Shown here in pieces: positions 46,250-57,264 of a stretch of 64,000 nt of DNA (the first letter of the stretch is position 1; every line of letters begins with the position of its first letter). The translations under genes and the position numbers were made by a program. Location of the stretch: the NCBI GenBank assembly GCA_029204225.1, contig MU832222.1, positions 17,650-81,649 of the forward strand, given 5' to 3'. The notes under the pieces were generated by a model, which saw only the letters and a list, made by a program, of their open reading frames with translations, was not told where the DNA came from and searched no databases. The stretch comes from Diphasiastrum complanatum. Its lineage: Eukaryota; Streptophyta; Lycopodiopsida; Lycopodiales; Lycopodiaceae.

Positions 46250-46268
46250 ATAATTTTTTTAGGAGGAG

Positions 46269-47003
46269 TGTGAAGAATTGAAAAAGATTATCTATGTTAG
46301 ATATAGGGGTCTTATGTTTTTTACATCAAGCATCTAGGTGTAGGATGTTGATGGAATAAATTTGGCATAGATGGCAAATCATGCATTTCCACTTGTAATG
46401 CCACTATTGAGCCAAAATAGAGTAAGAGGCTAAACACTTGCTAATTAGAGTGTAGACAAGTGTAAAGTTTTTGTTTGATGAATTCCAGAAGGTACAATAG
46501 GATATAGAGGTGGAACCTTGTGAGGTCCAATAGAAAATTGAGGTGTGCTTGAATATAGTCCAATAGAATTAAGAGGTGCATAGGTCAATGATCCAATAGG
46601 ATCAAGAGGTGACAAAATGTGGTCCAATCATAGTTAAGCATAGTGGTAGCTCGTGGACCTACTAGTATCATTGTACTCCTTATTTTGAAATCAATTGATT
46701 TGGTGATTTCATGGATTTTGTGAGTTATTGGATTTCTAGCTTTCTCTCTCTACCCGAGAGCTCTTGATGCATTTTCTCTCTCTACTCGAGGAGAGCAGCT
46801 TGTTTTTACTTAAATTATTTTTGCATACTTCACACACGTGTGAGTGAGAGTTGGAAGTGATTGAATGCATGTAGCAGTGTGTTTTTGCCATAGGATACAA
46901 GATTGATCTTGAATCTCAATCTAGTCTTGATCTTGGTGCATCTACACACCTTAGGAGATCACAAGTACATGTAGTGGACAGTCCACACGTGTGAAAATCA
47001 ACA
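46269..47003 (+). mobile_element. Copia-2 3' LTR
   Basis: 735 bp, starting TGTGAAG directly after the polypurine tract AGGAGGAG (46261-46268) and followed by ATAAA. It has a GGAAT insertion relative to the 5' LTR. Confidence 0.95.
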
Positions 47004-47008
47004 ATAAA

Positions 47009-47700
47009 GAATCGGCCATGCATCTTGAAGATCTGCTTGAAATTATATGAAGAAGAAACTCCTCCTCACACATTGGTCCCATCATAACTTGAATACCTTC
47101 AAAAAAGATAACTTGTGATGCTTCTTGAGAAGCCTTGATCTCGGCCACTTCCAAGATTGAATTTTCATGCAATATGACATCTCTATTCGCAATCACTTTT
47201 GAAATAGAGAGTGTAAAGACACTAAAGGCCTCCTTGATGGATGAGTATCCAATCATGATCCATGAGCTTGGATCATCCTTCCTCCTTGTTTCCAAGGGAA
47301 TATGTGCAAAGCAAGCACTACCAAGTTCACTAAGGTGATCAACCTTAGGTTTCATCTTGAATAAAACTTCATATGGTGCTATTCCTTCAAGAGCTCCAAT
47401 ACTCTTCAAAGATCTGATCTTCAATGAGAATTTCTTTTCAACAGATGCTTTGAATAATAAGGAATAATCATACACCATAATACTTGAAGAGAGAAGATAT
47501 GTGCATCTTGTGTGATCATCCTCCTTTGAAATATTGGACATATAAGAAACATCAAGAGAGTTTGCACTCTCACTTGGATCCAATTTGTAGATGCCTTCAA
47601 ATCTTGATCCATATGCAAGGATCTCACCATCCTTCTTGATCACACAATTGTCAATATTGAAATTGACATCAAAGCCACTATAAAGAAGTTGGCCTACCAG
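47009..47700 (-). pseudogene. Copia-3 pol with two in-frame deletions
   Basis: Homologous to Copia-2 pol: GQLLYSGFDVNFN, GSRFEGIYKLDPSE, then directly DDHTRCTYLLSS, SVEKKFSLKIRSLKS, then directly APYEVLFKMKPKVDHL, HIPLETRRKDDPS and IMIGYSSIKEAFSVF. Compared with Copia-2 the HHCC zinc-binding region plus the first catalytic Asp are deleted, and the stretch with the second Asp and catalytic Glu is deleted. The frame stays open for over 230 codons. It is cut by Copia-2, and its 3' LTR lies at 40016-40671. Confidence 0.8.
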
Positions 47701-48469
47701 GCCCAGAAGCAAATTGGCTAACACAAGAGAGTTAGAGAAATTTGAGAGGAAAGACCCTCTTAACATGAGGGGAGGCAAAGAAGACATTGATCAAAGCCAA
47801 TACTCCACCAGGGCCAAGATCATTGCCGCATTACAACCGCAACCAGAATGGCAGAATAAAGTCCTAAAAGATTGCAGGTGACTTCAGGAGTATTTGAAGG
47901 CACCGACATGGAAGCGGGTGGATCCTTTCTATATGCCACTCAAATGCAGAAATCCATGGCCGGTGGAAAAGCCATGAGTAGAGTTGGTAAACTGGCCAGT
48001 CATTCCAAGAATTTCAGAGAGAACCTCCCCGGATGATCTGAGGCTGTAGTTACGCGACTTTGGGCATAAATTCAAAACAAGTGCCGATCTTTGCATGCAA
48101 GAAAGTGCCGAGTATTGCAGATCCATGGCCTTTCTAATGCAGCAAGATTGTTTTTGGGATCAAGGCTTGGAGCCCATCAACATCAACCCAAATGTAGCCC
48201 TCCAGTCAAAAGAAGACCATGAGATGATGGCTAGGCTATATTACAGAGCGGCCTTCATGTCGTCACGCTATGTGACCATGGTGGAAGACTGGCAGGAAAT
48301 GGGCTTCGTGAAAAAGATGAGAGAATATCTGGGGGCCCTCAAATTCGGAAGTAAGCTCCGCTTCCAAGTTTTTGAAGCCTTGGGACGAAAGATGAGCGAG
48401 AGAAAGCAAACGGCACGACGACGAGGTAAGCAGGACTCGCAAGAAGTTCTCAAAAAGGCTGGAATGTAG
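47700..48469 (+). pseudogene. Unidentified retroelement-type frame, three stops
   Basis: About 255 codons in one frame, interrupted by TGA, TGA and TAG before 48095 and open from there to 48469. Visible blocks include LQPQPEWQNKVLKDCR, EDHEMMARLYYRAAFMSSRY and MVEDWQEMGFVKKMREYLGA, then a basic tail (RKQTARRRGKQ). It is helix-rich with a basic end. I do not recognise the family. Its place about 175 bp before an LTR-like start suggests the last frame of a Gypsy-type element. Confidence 0.45.
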
Positions 48470-48496
48470 CGGCCAATTGAGAGACTTCCAATTTTG

Positions 48497-48525
48497 AAAA
48501 AAAATAATAATAATAATAATAAATT
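48497..48525 (+). repeat. (AAT)n microsatellite
   Basis: Short A run followed by AAT/ATA trinucleotide repeats. Confidence 0.9.
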
Positions 48526-48644
48526 TTGTGGATAATAAGCACCTGGATTTACGAAAGCGAACGAAGATCCACGCTTTTCCAAGTGCCAAGCGAAAGACAT
48601 CACCGGTGTTGCAGTGGGTCCTACAATAGATTAGGGGTGGATAA

Positions 48645-49595
48645 TGTTAGCAGATTCCAGAGAATCCCCAGATCCCGAGCCAAGCCGAAGACACAGAATA
48701 CCTCTCACCCATGACCGAGGAGGTGTCAGTAGGAGGAGAGCAGAAGAAGCTGAGAGCTGAGCATGAGAGCCTAGAAATTACTAGCTAGGATGACAATGAA
48801 ATATCTATGTGAGCCTACATGGTGTATCCCAGAGAAGGAACGACCATGTAGGAGCTAGTCATATTTCCTAGGCTTTGTTAATAAATGTAGACACCCCCTT
48901 AAATTAGTAAGAGTGAGCCTCCTTCTGATGGTGATCTTTAGTGGAAGGGCAAATTTCACATGTAATTTCTAATTTGGTGGAATTGCCACTTGGGCTCCAC
49001 ATGGGAAGCCTTCTTGCTTATTTGAGAGCCCCCCTCTCTTGTGAGGGAGCTTTGAATGTATTGTCAAGTTCTCTTGAGCAAATAAAGAGGATCCTCCACG
49101 AGTTCTTGATGATTGCTAAGCTCCTTGTTCATGGCAATGTTCTTGAGTGAAATTTCTATGAGCATGCTTGAATTCCTTGCATTGTGGATTAACTAGTTTC
49201 TTGTTTTCTAGTTTCTTGCTTAGTTGTGGATTAGAATTTACTTCTTGTTTATGGAATAAGGTAGAAATCAGCATTCAAGTAAACTAAATAGGCTGAAATA
49301 GTGGTGTAGATCTTGCATACTCTCTTACTTTCCAGTTCTTGATTGTTCTTGGGCATTCTAAGCATCAAGAAATGAGTGTTTCTTGATTCTTGGACTGTCA
49401 AATGTTGTTAGGAATCTAGTTTCTTGTTTTCTAGTTTCTTGTTTCTTATTTCTTGTTCAGTAGTTAATCTTGTTCTTGATTGATTTCTAAATCACTAGAT
49501 AGTGGTAGGTCTGCTCCCTGTTCCAAAACGTTGATCATCTTGAGCTAAAGATGGTTACATATAGCTGAGTATCGGAACTGTGTCTCCCACTAACA
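48645..49595 (+). mobile_element. LTR-like block upstream of Gypsy-2
   Basis: A purine tract (TTAGGGGTGGATAA) precedes TGTTAG, and the matching end CTAACA is at 49590-49595. AATAAAGAGG near 49080 could be a poly(A) signal. Many TAGTTTCTTG repeats occur at 49190-49450. It could be the 3' LTR of the frame at 47700 or the 5' LTR of Gypsy-2. No second copy was found. Confidence 0.35.
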
Positions 49596-49760
49596 GGTTG
49601 GGAAATACATGTTGAAATCTGAGTAACGCTTATGCTTTGTAACTGTTCTAATAAGAAGAAGAACCATAAAGAACCCTAACTAAAGAAGAGGTAAAGAAAT
49701 CGCAAGAACCATGTTCACAGATTCAGAGAATCTGTGAATAGCAATGCAACATCGCACGAT

Positions 49761-50810
49761 ATGGCATTTTTCTCGTTTAACCCCCGGATTGTTCAACAGA
49801 AGAGAGGACCTTATGAAACTTCTTATCCATACCATCAAGGGGCACCGAACGTAGCACCGAGGTACGGTACGCATCGAATCAACAATAGCGTATGGCCTTA
49901 CCTGCACCACCAGGGCCAGCCAATCAACAAGTGGCCCATGTAAACCTGACAACAGCGGAACCAGAGATGCAAATGTCACCTCAACCTGAGCAGCAGCAAT
50001 GGTACGGACTAGATGAACCATTTATGGATCCTGCCATAAATGAATATGTTGCAGCCTACGCAGCTCAAACTCAGCGTCAAGGCGAAAGAAATTACGGCTG
50101 CTACGGATGCGGCGAAGGACATAGAATCATGGAATGTCCCTACAAGAGACAATATACATCCTTCTGTCGAGAATGTGGTTATGGAAACTGTTTCAAGAAT
50201 TGTCCATTTAAACTTGGAACTAGTGCATGCGATACAACAACCAACAATTCCAACAGGGATGCCATCGGAAAGACACCAATTCCACGCTCCTGTGTTAGCC
50301 ATCACGCAAGCACAGAAGAGGAAGGAAGTGGCTCCCTCACCACCACCCTCGGTCACTGACGACCAATCCTCAACTTCAGTGCCATATCCGAATGTGAGGG
50401 AAGAAAGAAGACGGTACCAGAAAATAAAACACTAGGTACCAAAAGCACAAGCGGAGGAAAAAGAGCAGGAAAGGGATGATCCCACGGAACCTCCAGTTGG
50501 TGACGAACGGGAACCGCAAGCGGGCTCACCACTGCGCACTGATCAAAATGATCGGTTGCACCAATATGAACCACCTTTTCACATGGTAGAGCCCGAGGAA
50601 CCACGCACTGAAAGGCTCACACTTTTACTGGTGAGCCGTGTTAGTTTACCACTCGGAAAACTACTGCGGATTGCACCACAAGTGAAAAGCCTTTTAGCTG
50701 AATGGGCCAAAGCAAATGAGGAGCCAGTAGCACTTGAGCCCATATATTGTACGGGCTATGAAGAAACAAGTAACTTCCTCCACATCGGAGCAGCATGGGA
50801 AAGTAAATAA
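49761..50810 (+). pseudogene. Gypsy-2 gag
   Basis: Begins MAFFSFNPRIVQQKRG. The frame changes near 49890-49920 and again after the fingers. The paired finger unit is CYGCGEGHRIMEC (CX2CX3HX4C) then CRECGYGNCFKNC (CX2CX4CX3C). It is followed by PSPPPSVTDD, a charged region and the conserved LPLGKLLRIAPQVKSLL block. Stops lie at 50433-50435 and at the end, 50808-50810. Only the C-terminal half and fingers resemble gag; no capsid domain is evident. Confidence 0.75.
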
Positions 50811-51311
50811 CACAACATCACTTTGCCAATCAAACACAAGAGATACAAGGACGAGGCAACAGTAGTAGATGGAGGATTAGGTGTCAATTTGATCGCCACT
50901 ACTTTGTATGAAAAATGGGGTTTACAAGGATTGAAGCCAGCAAGATTTGCCATCAAGCTAGCGGATCAATCCTGTGTAAAGCCAAGAGGTGTAGCTACCG
51001 ATATCCCTGTAAAAATAACAAGCATGCAGTTTGTGATCACTTTTGTAGTCATGGATATACCTGAATCTCCAACTGCATATCGTGTGTTATTGGGAAGACC
51101 ATGGTTGAGGATTGCGCAAGTAGTACACAACTGGGGTACGGGAAAACTCACCTTTGAGAACAGAGAGCAGGCTGAAAAGGTTGATCCAACCACATGGGCG
51201 GTGAAACCTATTGCACCCAAGGTTGATGACGGATCATCTATGACAGATCACATGATTGATTGCCCAAGGCCAGCCAAGGGAGGTCACTATGATTCAGAGA
51301 CGGATGTTTGA
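50811..51311 (+). pseudogene. Gypsy-2 aspartic protease
   Basis: VVDGGLGVNLI (active Asp), FAIKLADQS, QFVITFVVMDIPESP and LLGRPWLRIAQVVHNWG. A DGG site in place of DTG/DSG is known in some plant Gypsy proteases. The frame is intact within the domain. Confidence 0.85.
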
Positions 51312-51969
51312 GATGGATGGATGCATTAGCAACTATTGACTGCTGGGCATGTCAATATGAATTAGATCCTGAACCCAGTACATCTTCAAACAAGTGTTAC
51401 ACTATGGACACACCAATCACATTTGGGGTGAATATGATAAATGTAGCATGGCTGTCAGCGGAACCTATTGAAAATCCAGTGGACAATGATTTAGTCCCTT
51501 GGCAACATGCCCAACTTATAATAAGGAGATTGAGCTGACTGACGAGCAGGTCCTACACCACATGGACCCATATCGTTATGAAATCAAGAAGGTACTAGCT
51601 CAACCACCGCAAAAGTCTGCTATGGCGAAAGTATCAAAGATAGATCCACCCAAGGCACCTACATATAAGAACAATCAGTTGAATCAACGTTATAACCAGG
51701 TGATCCGATGGAGTGATCTACCCGAAGAGGCGATAGCTACGGTAGATGTTGATATTTGCAACCACGAGGCAAATGTCACGGCAGTCTCGATGAAAGACAA
51801 CAAGGACAAATCCGCCAAAATGACAAAAAAGAGCAAAAAGAAGGTGTTGGATTCCTTGAAGTCAATCAAGATGGACTCAGATATAGCGTCATCGTCTACA
51901 CATGTGACAAAAAACCAAAAGATGACCAGTCAGGCCAAGATCAATATGCCCAGTTCACGAGATGCCTGA
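51308..51969 (+). pseudogene. Gypsy-2 protease-RT linker
   Basis: Frame changes near 51305 and 51500. ELTDEQVLHHMDPYRYEI and a Lys-rich tail correspond to the Gypsy-1 linker. No catalytic motif. Confidence 0.6.
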
Positions 51970-52178
51970 AACTTTCAAAAATTATACCTTGGATGATGTG
52001 GTAAATTATGATGTCACAAGCCCAGAGAGAACCTGATCAAAGTCAGGCACCAACGAAACAAGTCTTCGAGGGACCTACGCGAACACAGTCAATGAACGTT
52101 GTCGAGCCAGGTGAAGAAGAAAAGATAGTGCATGTGGGAGAATAGTTAACACCCACATAGTTCAAGAGACTACAATCA

Positions 52179-53300
52179 TTGTTGGTGGAGTATAAAGACT
52201 GTCTTGCCTTGAGTTATAGTGATCTTAAGGGCATTCCACCAACAGTAGTCCAACATACCATACCCTTGGTGGATGGAGCAGTAACCAAGGTAAGTCGTTA
52301 CTACCGCTGCAACCCGAATTATACAAAGCTGATCAAACAAGAGTTGCAGAAGCTGATGGATGCAGATTTAATTTATGAAATCGAACACACAAAATGGGTA
52401 TCGCCGATAGTTATAGTACCCAAGAAGAACGACAAAATGCGGATTTGTGTGAATCTGAAGGCACTAAATGCAGTCACCAAAAAGGACCAGTTTTCTTTAC
52501 CATTTACGAAAAGTGTCCTCGACAGAGTAGATGACATAGAAGCCTATAGCTTCAGCGGCTACAACCAGGTGAAGATATCCCCCCAAGATCAACACAAGAC
52601 AGCATTTGCCATGGAATGGAGAACCTATGCCTATAACGTGATGCCATTCGGACTTTGCAATGCCCCAAGCACTTTCCAACGAGTCATGCAGGTGACATTC
52701 AAAGAATATTTGCAAAAAAATTTGGAAATTTCCTTGGACGATCTATGCGTGCATGGATCGAACTCATAACACTTATCCAATTTGGAGAAAGTGCTACAAA
52801 AATGCCGCGACTTCTAGATCTCCTTGAATCCAAAAAAATGTCAATTCTGGATGACACGTGGCTTGATTCTCGGTCATATAGTGTCAAGACACGAGATCGC
52901 CACAGATCTATCAAAGATCAGGATCATCGTTGATCTACCACCACCGGGAATGATCCGCGAAGTCTACATTTTCATGGGTCATGCTAACTATTATAGGATC
53001 TTCATTCTTGATTTTGCGGAGTTAGCCCGACCAATTTACAAACTCAGAATGGATCCACATTGGAACGAGGAAGCCCTAAAGGCTTTCCAAAAGCTTAAGG
53101 ATCCATTGGTTTCAGCACCAATCTTATGCCCACCCAATTGGTCCATTGAGTTTCATGTGCATACGGACGCATCGAAGTATGCAGTTGGAGCAGTCTTAAC
53201 CCAGCCAGATGAACACAAAAAGGATTTTTCAATCCGATTCAGCCGACAGCTCAATGATACAATAAATGAATTATTCAACCATGGAGCGAAAATGCAATGA
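52179..53300 (+). pseudogene. Gypsy-2 reverse transcriptase and RNase H start
   Basis: KWVSPIVIVPKK, RICVNLKALN, FAMEWRTYAYNVMPFGLCNAP and ISLDDLCVHG (xLDD catalytic pair) identify Ty3/Gypsy RT. Motif A is damaged: EAYSFSGYNQV lacks the LDG with the first catalytic Asp. Stops occur after HGSNS and in the thumb. RNase H begins IEFHVHTDASKYAVGAVL. The frame shifts near 53295. Confidence 0.85.
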
Positions 53301-54073
53301 TCTATGCGGTTAAGAAATTTTGGCACTACCTGATGGCCACACATTTTGCTTTTTATATGGACCATCAACCCTTGCTCTATCTCGTTAATAAAACTTGCAA
53401 CACCGGGAGAATCACCAGATGGCTACTTCTGTTGTTGGAGTTTGATTTTCAGATAGTAGTACGCAAGGGAAAACAACACTACATGGCAGATCATGTGTCA
53501 CAAATCAAGTGGAAGGAGGTTGCAACCCAACCCGACGATGAGCTAGCCGATGCTGCCTTATTTTACGTAGACACAGTACCAAAATGGGCTGCCGACATTG
53601 TTGAATATCTAATGTGGGGCCAACCAGACAAATCACTACCTAAGGCAGATCAGCGGAAATTGATCTTGAAAGCTAGACCTTATCAGCTGATTGCCGGCCA
53701 ATTGTATCGAAGAGGTCCAAACGGGATTCTTCGGCGGTGTATTCTCCATCATGAGGCCACCCAGATCATTTCGCTTTCATATGAAGGCATGGGTGGAGGC
53801 TATTTTGCATCCGACATTACAGTTCGCAAGATCTTTCAACCAGGATGTTGGTGGCCAACAATTCATAAGGATGCGGAGGAATACTTGAAAAAGTGCGATG
53901 TGTGCCAAAGGGCGAGGAGACCAACGAGATTGAATTATGACCTATTGCACCTCGTCTTAGCCCAAGCACCATTCGAAAAGTGGAGATTGGATTACATCGA
54001 TCCGATTTACCCTACAACAAGGTGTTCCCAAGCTCGATACATAATTGTAGCCCAAGGCAGTAAGAGTAGCTGA
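53297..54073 (+). pseudogene. Gypsy-2 RNase H end and integrase zinc domain
   Basis: IYAVKKFWHYLMATHF, MDHQPLLYLVNK and DFQIVVRKGKQHYMADHVSQ complete RNase H. The integrase N-domain then reads HHEAT ... GGGYFASDITVRKI, QPGCWWPTIHKDAEEY and KKCDVCQR. The second His of the HHCC site is replaced by Tyr (GGGYFA). WRLDYI carries the first core Asp. The frame ends after a local deletion near 54060. Confidence 0.85.
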
Positions 54074-54079
54074 TGCTAG

Positions 54080-54806
54080 AACCACTGCCAAGTTCCTTTA
54101 TGAAAATATCATTGTGCGCTTCAGATGCCTGGTGGAGCTAGTCAGCAATTGCGGAAGTCATTTCATCAATGAGACCATCAAGGTCCTGTTGGAGGAATTC
54201 TTCGTGATCCATAGAACCAGTACGTCTTATTATTTTCGTGGTAATGGGCAAGCAGAGTCATCCAATAAGATCCTATGTAGCGTGCTCACGAAAACAGTTG
54301 AAGCTAGCAGATCAGATTGGGAACATAAGCTAAATGCTGCTCTGTGGGCATTCAGGACAGCATACAAGGGAAGCACTGATCAAATACCTTTCCAATTGAT
54401 ATATGGTCAGGATGTTGTAATGCCAGTAGAGTTTCTAGTTCCTTCATTAAGGATTGCTACAACGCAACGCTTGAATGAATCCAAATCTCTACAACTACGC
54501 CACAAAGCTTTGCATAAACTCTGTGAAACATGCTTACTAGTTTTTCATGCACTGGCAACTGAAAAGGAAAGACGGAAAGCATGGCACGATCGCAGGTTAC
54601 AAAAGAAGAATCTTTGCTCTGGAGATCTGGTCCTGATGTATAAAACCAAGGTGATCAAGGGAAAATTAAAATTCACAAGCGAAGGTCCTTATCGGATCAA
54701 GGAAATTCTTAATCATGGAGCCCTGAATTTAGAGAAGCTAGATGGGACACCATTCGATACAGCCATCAACGGTAGCCGGTTGCACAAGTACTGGCCACCG
54801 CAGTGA
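54080..54806 (+). pseudogene. Gypsy-2 integrase core and C-terminus
   Basis: AKFLYENIIVRF, then LVSNCGSHF, where the second core Asp is lost (usual S-D-x-G). YYFRGNGQAESSNKIL keeps the Glu. DWEHKLNAALWAFRTAYK, PFQLIYG and GPYRIKEIL lead to a C-terminus ending SRLHKYWPPQ. It is catalytically dead by two separate lesions with the N-domain. Confidence 0.85.
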
Positions 54807-55543
54807 GATAGATCCAGATTCGTGGTGGCATGTTACGAAAAGCTATTCTGATATACCATCACCACTAGATCTAGGAAGATCAAGCCAAATCAAGCTAGAT
54901 CCATCAAGATTCAGCCAGATTTGACAAGATCGAAGAAATCCATTAGAATCCAAGAGGGATCCAGATCCAGATGGGATCAAGAAGGAAGCAGATCATCAGA
55001 TTATGTCAGTAAGTCCCCTAAAATTGTAGATCAGAGACCTCGATCTCAATAACTATGAAAAATTAAGGGCAAAATTCAACCAAAATTGATGGGACTGTTA
55101 CCAATTATCCATCAGAACTTTCAGAGAACTACCAACAGTCAGATCAAGCATGGATGAAGCTGATTACTAGTTTACAAAAGTTAAAAATCAGAGAATCTCA
55201 AGATCTCATGAAAAAACACTCTAAAAGAGCACTTTTTTATGATTCTTGGAGATCCCCTGGGAGATAGCTCTTGAAACTTGGACAGTCACTAGATATTACC
55301 TAGATGCATTCTTAAAAATCTCTGTGAGAGTTCTTGATGGAGGAATCATCATGTTTTAGTGTGTGCGAGGGTTTTTAGAAATTGGATCTTCAGAACCCTC
55401 ATAGAGCATCAAGCGCAAGGTGCCTAAGTGGAATCATAGCAGTGAAATTAGCCTGCCTACATGATCTGATCTTGAAAATCTAATCACAGGAACAAGTTGT
55501 GGGGGATATAACTTTCTGCGAGAGTTGAACCCTTGCAAACAGT
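54807..55543. other. Region between integrase and extra frame
   Basis: AGATC-rich at 54860-54990, otherwise nothing supported. A polypurine-like GTTGTGGGGGATA lies at 55496-55508 but no LTR start follows. TTGAACCCTTGCA is duplicated at 55525 and 55544. Confidence 0.4.
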
Positions 55544-56152
55544 TTGAACCCTTGCAGTGACAAGTCTGCAAAAATTACGGGTGAACGCGCATTTCCTGCC
55601 ATGCACATGACGATCCAAATGGGCGTAATGCGGCACCCCTATGGACAAGATCACAATTCAAAATTTCAATTGGCCGATCATTCCATCAGAGTACGGTTGG
55701 ACTACGGATGTAGATGCCAGAAGGCTCTCACCACATTCGCGAATCACTATTTCAACTGCCCTGATCCAATAGTCCGCGCGGCAACCACTTATGCCCGGGA
55801 ATTAGAGCATTTAACGGGGATTGAAACTAAATGGGAAAAAATCCCCCCCCCCCCCCCCCCCCCCCCCCCCATATTCTTTGATCCAAATAAGGCGCTAGCT
55901 TCCAACAAAATCGAAGATCAGCTGCTAGTCGGTCGTGCGTATTACTGAGCTGCCCTTCTTGGCCATCCATGGACACGAAGATTCCAAGCGTGGGTTGACC
56001 AAGATTGGCTAACAAGAGTCCACAAGTCCCTTCACACGCCCAAGGACTTGAAGAAACTGGACCGCCTCAACTTTATAGAAGACGCCACGACCTACCTGAT
56101 CCAACAAAGGCGGGCCAAGAAGACTCTTTACTGAACCAGCAGAGTGCCGAGG
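55544..56152 (+). pseudogene. Extra frame 3' of pol in Gypsy-2 region
   Basis: About 200 codons in one frame with a single TGA (55946-55948). There is no ATG at the left edge; the first Met is in MHMTIQMGVM. Blocks are DYGCRCQKALTTFANHYFNC (Cys/His-containing), AATTYARELEHLTGI, a proline run, and LDRLNFIEDATTYLIQQRR. The tail is shared with Gypsy-1 just before its LTR. The function is unknown. It could be an accessory protein of this Gypsy lineage or a captured gene. Confidence 0.5.
55843..55870 (+). repeat. Homopolymer C run, 28 bp
   Basis: Uninterrupted C tract inside the extra frame, read as a proline run. Its length may include assembly or sequencing error, and a change of one base would alter the frame. 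Confidence 0.9.
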
Positions 56153-56180
56153 GACCGGCACTACTTCAGGCCATGGGTCT

Positions 56181-57250
56181 TGTTGGGGGTATTCCCAACG
56201 AATTGTAAATAAATAAAATTGACCAATAAAATGTGTTGCGAGGGCATGGCATCCTGTGCGTATAAGCCCATGGCCCAATGAGCACGCAAGCTTAATTGTA
56301 AATAAAATCAAATAGTCTTGGGCCTTTGAATAAAATTAAAACTAGAGGCCCTAAAGCTTTGATCCAAACTTGAGGATAACGGAGTTAAGTGCATCTTTGT
56401 TGGCTATAGTATTGAAAGCAAGGGCTATAGGTTGTTCAATTTGGACACTAATAATATAGGTTTTTCAGTTTGGATACTAATAAGATCATAGTAAGTTGTG
56501 ATGTTCATTTTGATGAAAAGACCTCCTATGATGTTGTGCCCACTCATGTCATGAAAGGGGACATGATGCATATGTTGAAGTATTTCCAAATTTGGTGTTG
56601 CCATCTAGTCATGAAGAGGAGAAACTGTCATCTACTTCTAGTGCACAACCCAAGTCATTTTTAATTTAGAAATTACTTTTTAGAGTTGGGTCCAAACTGG
56701 GACTCACATGAATCTTGTGAATTTCAATGTACTTTTTGTGGACCCTTGGATCAAGTTGGGTCCAAGATGAATGGATAGGATCAATGTAAATATTAGCCAA
56801 TAGGATTTTGGGGCAAGGGCCTTCTCCATTTTATAAAAAGACACCATTTGTACACTATTTTCATGCTTGATAGAGAGGAGAAGACTCTATCATTTTGAGA
56901 GCTCAAGCATTCTCATTTGCTAATCACTCTTTCTTATGCTATTGTTGTGATTGCTTGTTATTTCCATTTCTCATGCTTTTTGGTTTATGCTAGTTAAGGT
57001 TTTTCCATAAGCAATGAAATTGAGCATTTGAGCTAACCTCCATCTCATCTCTCTCTCTTTCTCTCTTCTCCTTCTTATTCCTCATCTATTCTATCCTCTC
57101 TCTTCACCCAAAATCATGATGAAGTTAGTTAGGGGAGTAGAGTTAGTGTGAGTAGAGTTAGGGGAGATAGAGCTAGACGAAAAGTAGGAAACTAACTAAA
57201 AGTAGCATCTATGTATAATTAGGTACCTATCCAGTGAACTGACCCTTGTT
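56181..57250 (+). mobile_element. Gypsy-type LTR interrupted by Copia fragment
   Basis: Starts TGTTGGGGG. It shares GGCA.CCTG..TGTATAAG-like, CCAATAGGATTT and TATAAAAAG (56832-56840) blocks in order with the Gypsy-1 LTR, separated by the Copia piece at 56371-56660. The right edge is approximate. Confidence 0.6.
56371..56660 (+). pseudogene. Copia integrase C-terminal fragment
   Basis: LEDNGVKCIFVGYSIESKGY, RLFNLDT, then KIIVSCDVHFDEKTSYDV, the conserved block between integrase and RT. A 29-bp tandem duplication (TTCAATTTGGACACTAATAA twice) breaks the frame. Confidence 0.75.
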
Positions 57251-57264
57251 GACAGGCGGGAGGG

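Larger units (their letters stand above)
40775..47003 (+). mobile_element. Copia-2, nearly intact LTR retrotransposon
   Basis: A 6.2-kb Ty1/Copia element flanked by ATAAA at 40770-40774 and 47004-47008. It has two LTRs (730 and 735 bp), primer site, gag, protease, integrase, RT, RNase H and polypurine tract. By eye the LTRs differ by about 11 substitutions and one 5-bp indel (about 1.5%), so it is a young insertion. Coding is spoiled by only a nonsense codon in gag, a frame change before the zinc knuckle, and one nonsense codon between integrase and RT. Confidence 0.95.
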
